64,000 bases of DNA from an uncultured Helicobacter sp. (GTDB taxonomy: Bacteria > Campylobacterota > Campylobacteria > Campylobacterales > Helicobacteraceae), in NCBI GenBank assembly GCA_949298825.1, contig CASFYB010000001.1:1-64000 (forward strand). The letters run 5' to 3'. How positions within the stretch are numbered: position 1 is the first letter of the stretch; each line of letters opens with the position of its first letter. A program made the translations under genes and the position numbers. Of the stretch, positions 62,750-64,000 are shown piece after piece. The notes under the pieces are model-generated. The model was not told the origin of the DNA. It was given only the letters and a program-made list of their open reading frames with translations, and made no database searches.

Positions 62750-64000
62750 GCTTTTTTAGCCTTTAGGCTACGCAGATATCCTAAAATATCTTCTAAGATA
62801 CTCTCTTGAGATTCTGCTTTGATAAATTCTTTTTTATCCTCTATTTCAAAGGCTACATCAAGCTTAAAGTTAGAAATGCTTTTAATCCCTAAGTCTTTTG
62901 CTAGAATCTTAACTAGCATCAACATTAAAAAACTATTAGTCATCAAGTCTAACTCGCCAAATCTATCTTTGATCTCCCTCTCAATCTCATATATCTCATC
63001 TGCTTTTTGGCATAAAGATAGGCGTCTGTATAGCTCTAGTCTTAAAGTATCACTAGAGATAAGCTCTGGACTAAGATAGGCAGATACCTGCAAGCGCAGC
63101 TCTATATCACTTTCTTTGATTTTTTCTTTTGAGCTAAGTGTATAGATCGCATCTTCAAGCATCTTTAGATAAAGACTATAGCCAATATTTTTAATATGCC
63201 CACTTTGTGCTTCACCTAGTAAATTCCCTCCACCCCTAATCTCTAAATCCTGATAAGCAATCATAGCACCAGATCCAAGAAAGGAGTTTTTCTCTAAGGC
63301 TAGCAGTCTTTTTGTAGCCTCAGGTGTTAAGCCTTCTTTAGAATCTACCAAAAAGTAGCACCACCCCTCTTTATCTCCCCTACCTACTCTACCACGTAAC
63401 TGATGCAAATCTGCTAGTCCAAATCTATCAGCACCATCAACAATAATACTATTGGCATTGGGAAGATGGATGCCAGATTCAACAATTGAGGTACAAAGCA
63501 GTAGCTGATATTTATGCTCAGCAAAACCAAGCATGATTTCCTCACTCTCCTTAGAATCAATTTGTGAATGCAAAATAGCAATACTTAAATCAGGCAAAAG
63601 CTCTAGTAAATCAGATTTGATTGTAGAGATATGGGAGATATTATTATGCACATAAAAAACTTGGCCATTTCGTCTTAGCTCACGCAAAATAGCCTCTTTG
63701 ATTAGGGCATCACTTTTTTCTTTCACAAAGGTTTTAGACCCTACACGCTCAAATGGTGGAGTAGTAAGCGTGCTCATACCTTTAATATGTGATAGTGCCA
63801 TATTTAAGGTTCTTGGGATAGGCGTGGCTGACATAGATAGAAGATGCACATCCTTGCTTAGAGATTTGATAGCCTCTTTTTGCTTGACACCAAATTTATG
63901 CTCTTCATCAATAATGATTAATCCAAGATTTTTAAAATCTGCACCAAGAATACTATGCGTACCAACTACAACATCTATACTGCCATCTTTTAATCCCTTC
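62746..64000 (-). CDS. mfd: Transcription-repair coupling factor Mfd, 3' part
   Basis: Only the C-terminal 417 codons are in the window; the gene continues beyond the right edge. The helicase motifs are motif II IIIDEEHKFG, motif III LLSMSATPIPRTLNMAL, motif IV-V VFYVHNNISHI and LLLCTSIVESGIHLPNANSIIVDGADRFGLADLHQLRGRVGR (motif VI QLRGRVGR), followed by the RecG/Mfd-type TRG region FLGSGAMIAYQDLEIRGGGNLLG and a C-terminal TRCF domain. Mfd removes stalled RNA polymerase and recruits UvrA. The frame is intact throughout. Confidence 0.92.
   Translation of the reverse strand, partial: KGLKDGSIDVVVGTHSILGADFKNLGLIIIDEEHKFGVKQKEAIKSLSKDVHLLSMSATPIPRTLNMALSHIKGMSTLTTPPFERVGSKTFVKEKSDALIKEAILRELRRNGQVFYVHNNISHISTIKSDLLELLPDLSIAILHSQIDSKESEEIMLGFAEHKYQLLLCTSIVESGIHLPNANSIIVDGADRFGLADLHQLRGRVGRGDKEGWCYFLVDSKEGLTPEATKRLLALEKNSFLGSGAMIAYQDLEIRGGGNLLGEAQSGHIKNIGYSLYLKMLEDAIYTLSSKEKIKESDIELRLQVSAYLSPELISSDTLRLELYRRLSLCQKADEIYEIEREIKDRFGELDLMTNSFLMLMLVKILAKDLGIKSISNFKLDVAFEIEDKKEFIKAESQESILEDILGYLRSLKAKKA

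Noticed and set aside
1-64000. CRISPR array, prophage or insertion sequence
   Set aside because: No regularly spaced repeats, transposase or phage structural gene was found on reading the window.

Overview
The window reads as chromosomal DNA of a Helicobacter species (phylum Campylobacterota). It is AT-rich with dense genes, short overlaps and TATAAT-like -10 boxes without clear -35 boxes. It repeats several gene orders that I recall from H. pylori: tgt - TrkA-like protein - aroB - mscS - MiaB-like - FtsH-like - small protein (HP0281-HP0287); rplY-pth-LptF/G-like (HP1496-HP1498); lutABC-bcp (HP0136-HP0139); aguA next to hypF (HP0048-HP0049); and UPF0763-hemN-glpC (HP0664-HP0666). An HsrA/HP1043-type orphan regulator lies next to an sRNA that looks like RepG. 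It is not H. pylori itself: argF and a complete wbpA/B/D/E/I-type sugar pathway are present. The species is not determined.

Layout. 1-750: 5' end of a surface protein gene running off the left edge. 0.8-6 kb: asd, a purine permease, a membrane phosphoesterase, a small tyrosine phosphatase and tgt. 6-13.3 kb: six overlapping plus-strand genes, including aroB, an MscS channel, MtaB and a protease-dead FtsH paralogue. 13.3-16.4 kb: a minus-strand surface-glycan cluster (GT2, a methyltransferase with a G10 tract, GT9 with an internal repeat). 16.5-22.1 kb: rplY, pth, LptF/G-like, lutABC, bcp, then tRNA-Asn. 22.3-29.6 kb: a minus-strand operon mrp - GT4-like - wbpI - wbpB - wbpD - wbpE - wbpA, which should make UDP-ManNAc3NAcA; its GT4 is circularly permuted. 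29.7-42.7 kb: PhoH, a TonB receptor behind a Fur-like box, tsaD, aguA-hypF, ankyrin protein, purN, antiporter, dapD and a Sel1 protein. 42.7-44.7 kb: a G11 tract, hsrA, the RepG-like sRNA and a YihY protein. 44.8-50.6 kb: an outer-membrane protein, argF, UPF0763, hemN, a truncated GlpC-like protein, rsmH and RNase P RNA. 50.7-57.4 kb: a MarR regulator with an RND adaptor, pump and TolC, then an outer-membrane protein. 57.4-58.1 kb: a gene remnant and two hairpins. 58.1-62.1 kb: ribA and molybdenum cofactor genes. The right end holds a YhcH-family gene and the 3' part of mfd.

The most unusual items are: (1) the GT4 gene whose C-terminal domain is encoded before its N-terminal domain, in frame with mrp after one stop codon; (2) a RepG-like sRNA with a CCCCCUCC loop, beside a G11 tract and with an 11-nt perfect complement just after asd; (3) a G10 phase-variation tract in a surface-glycan methyltransferase gene; (4) a 23-bp exact repeat inside a GT9 gene. 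All functions are inferred by reading the sequence; no searches were run.
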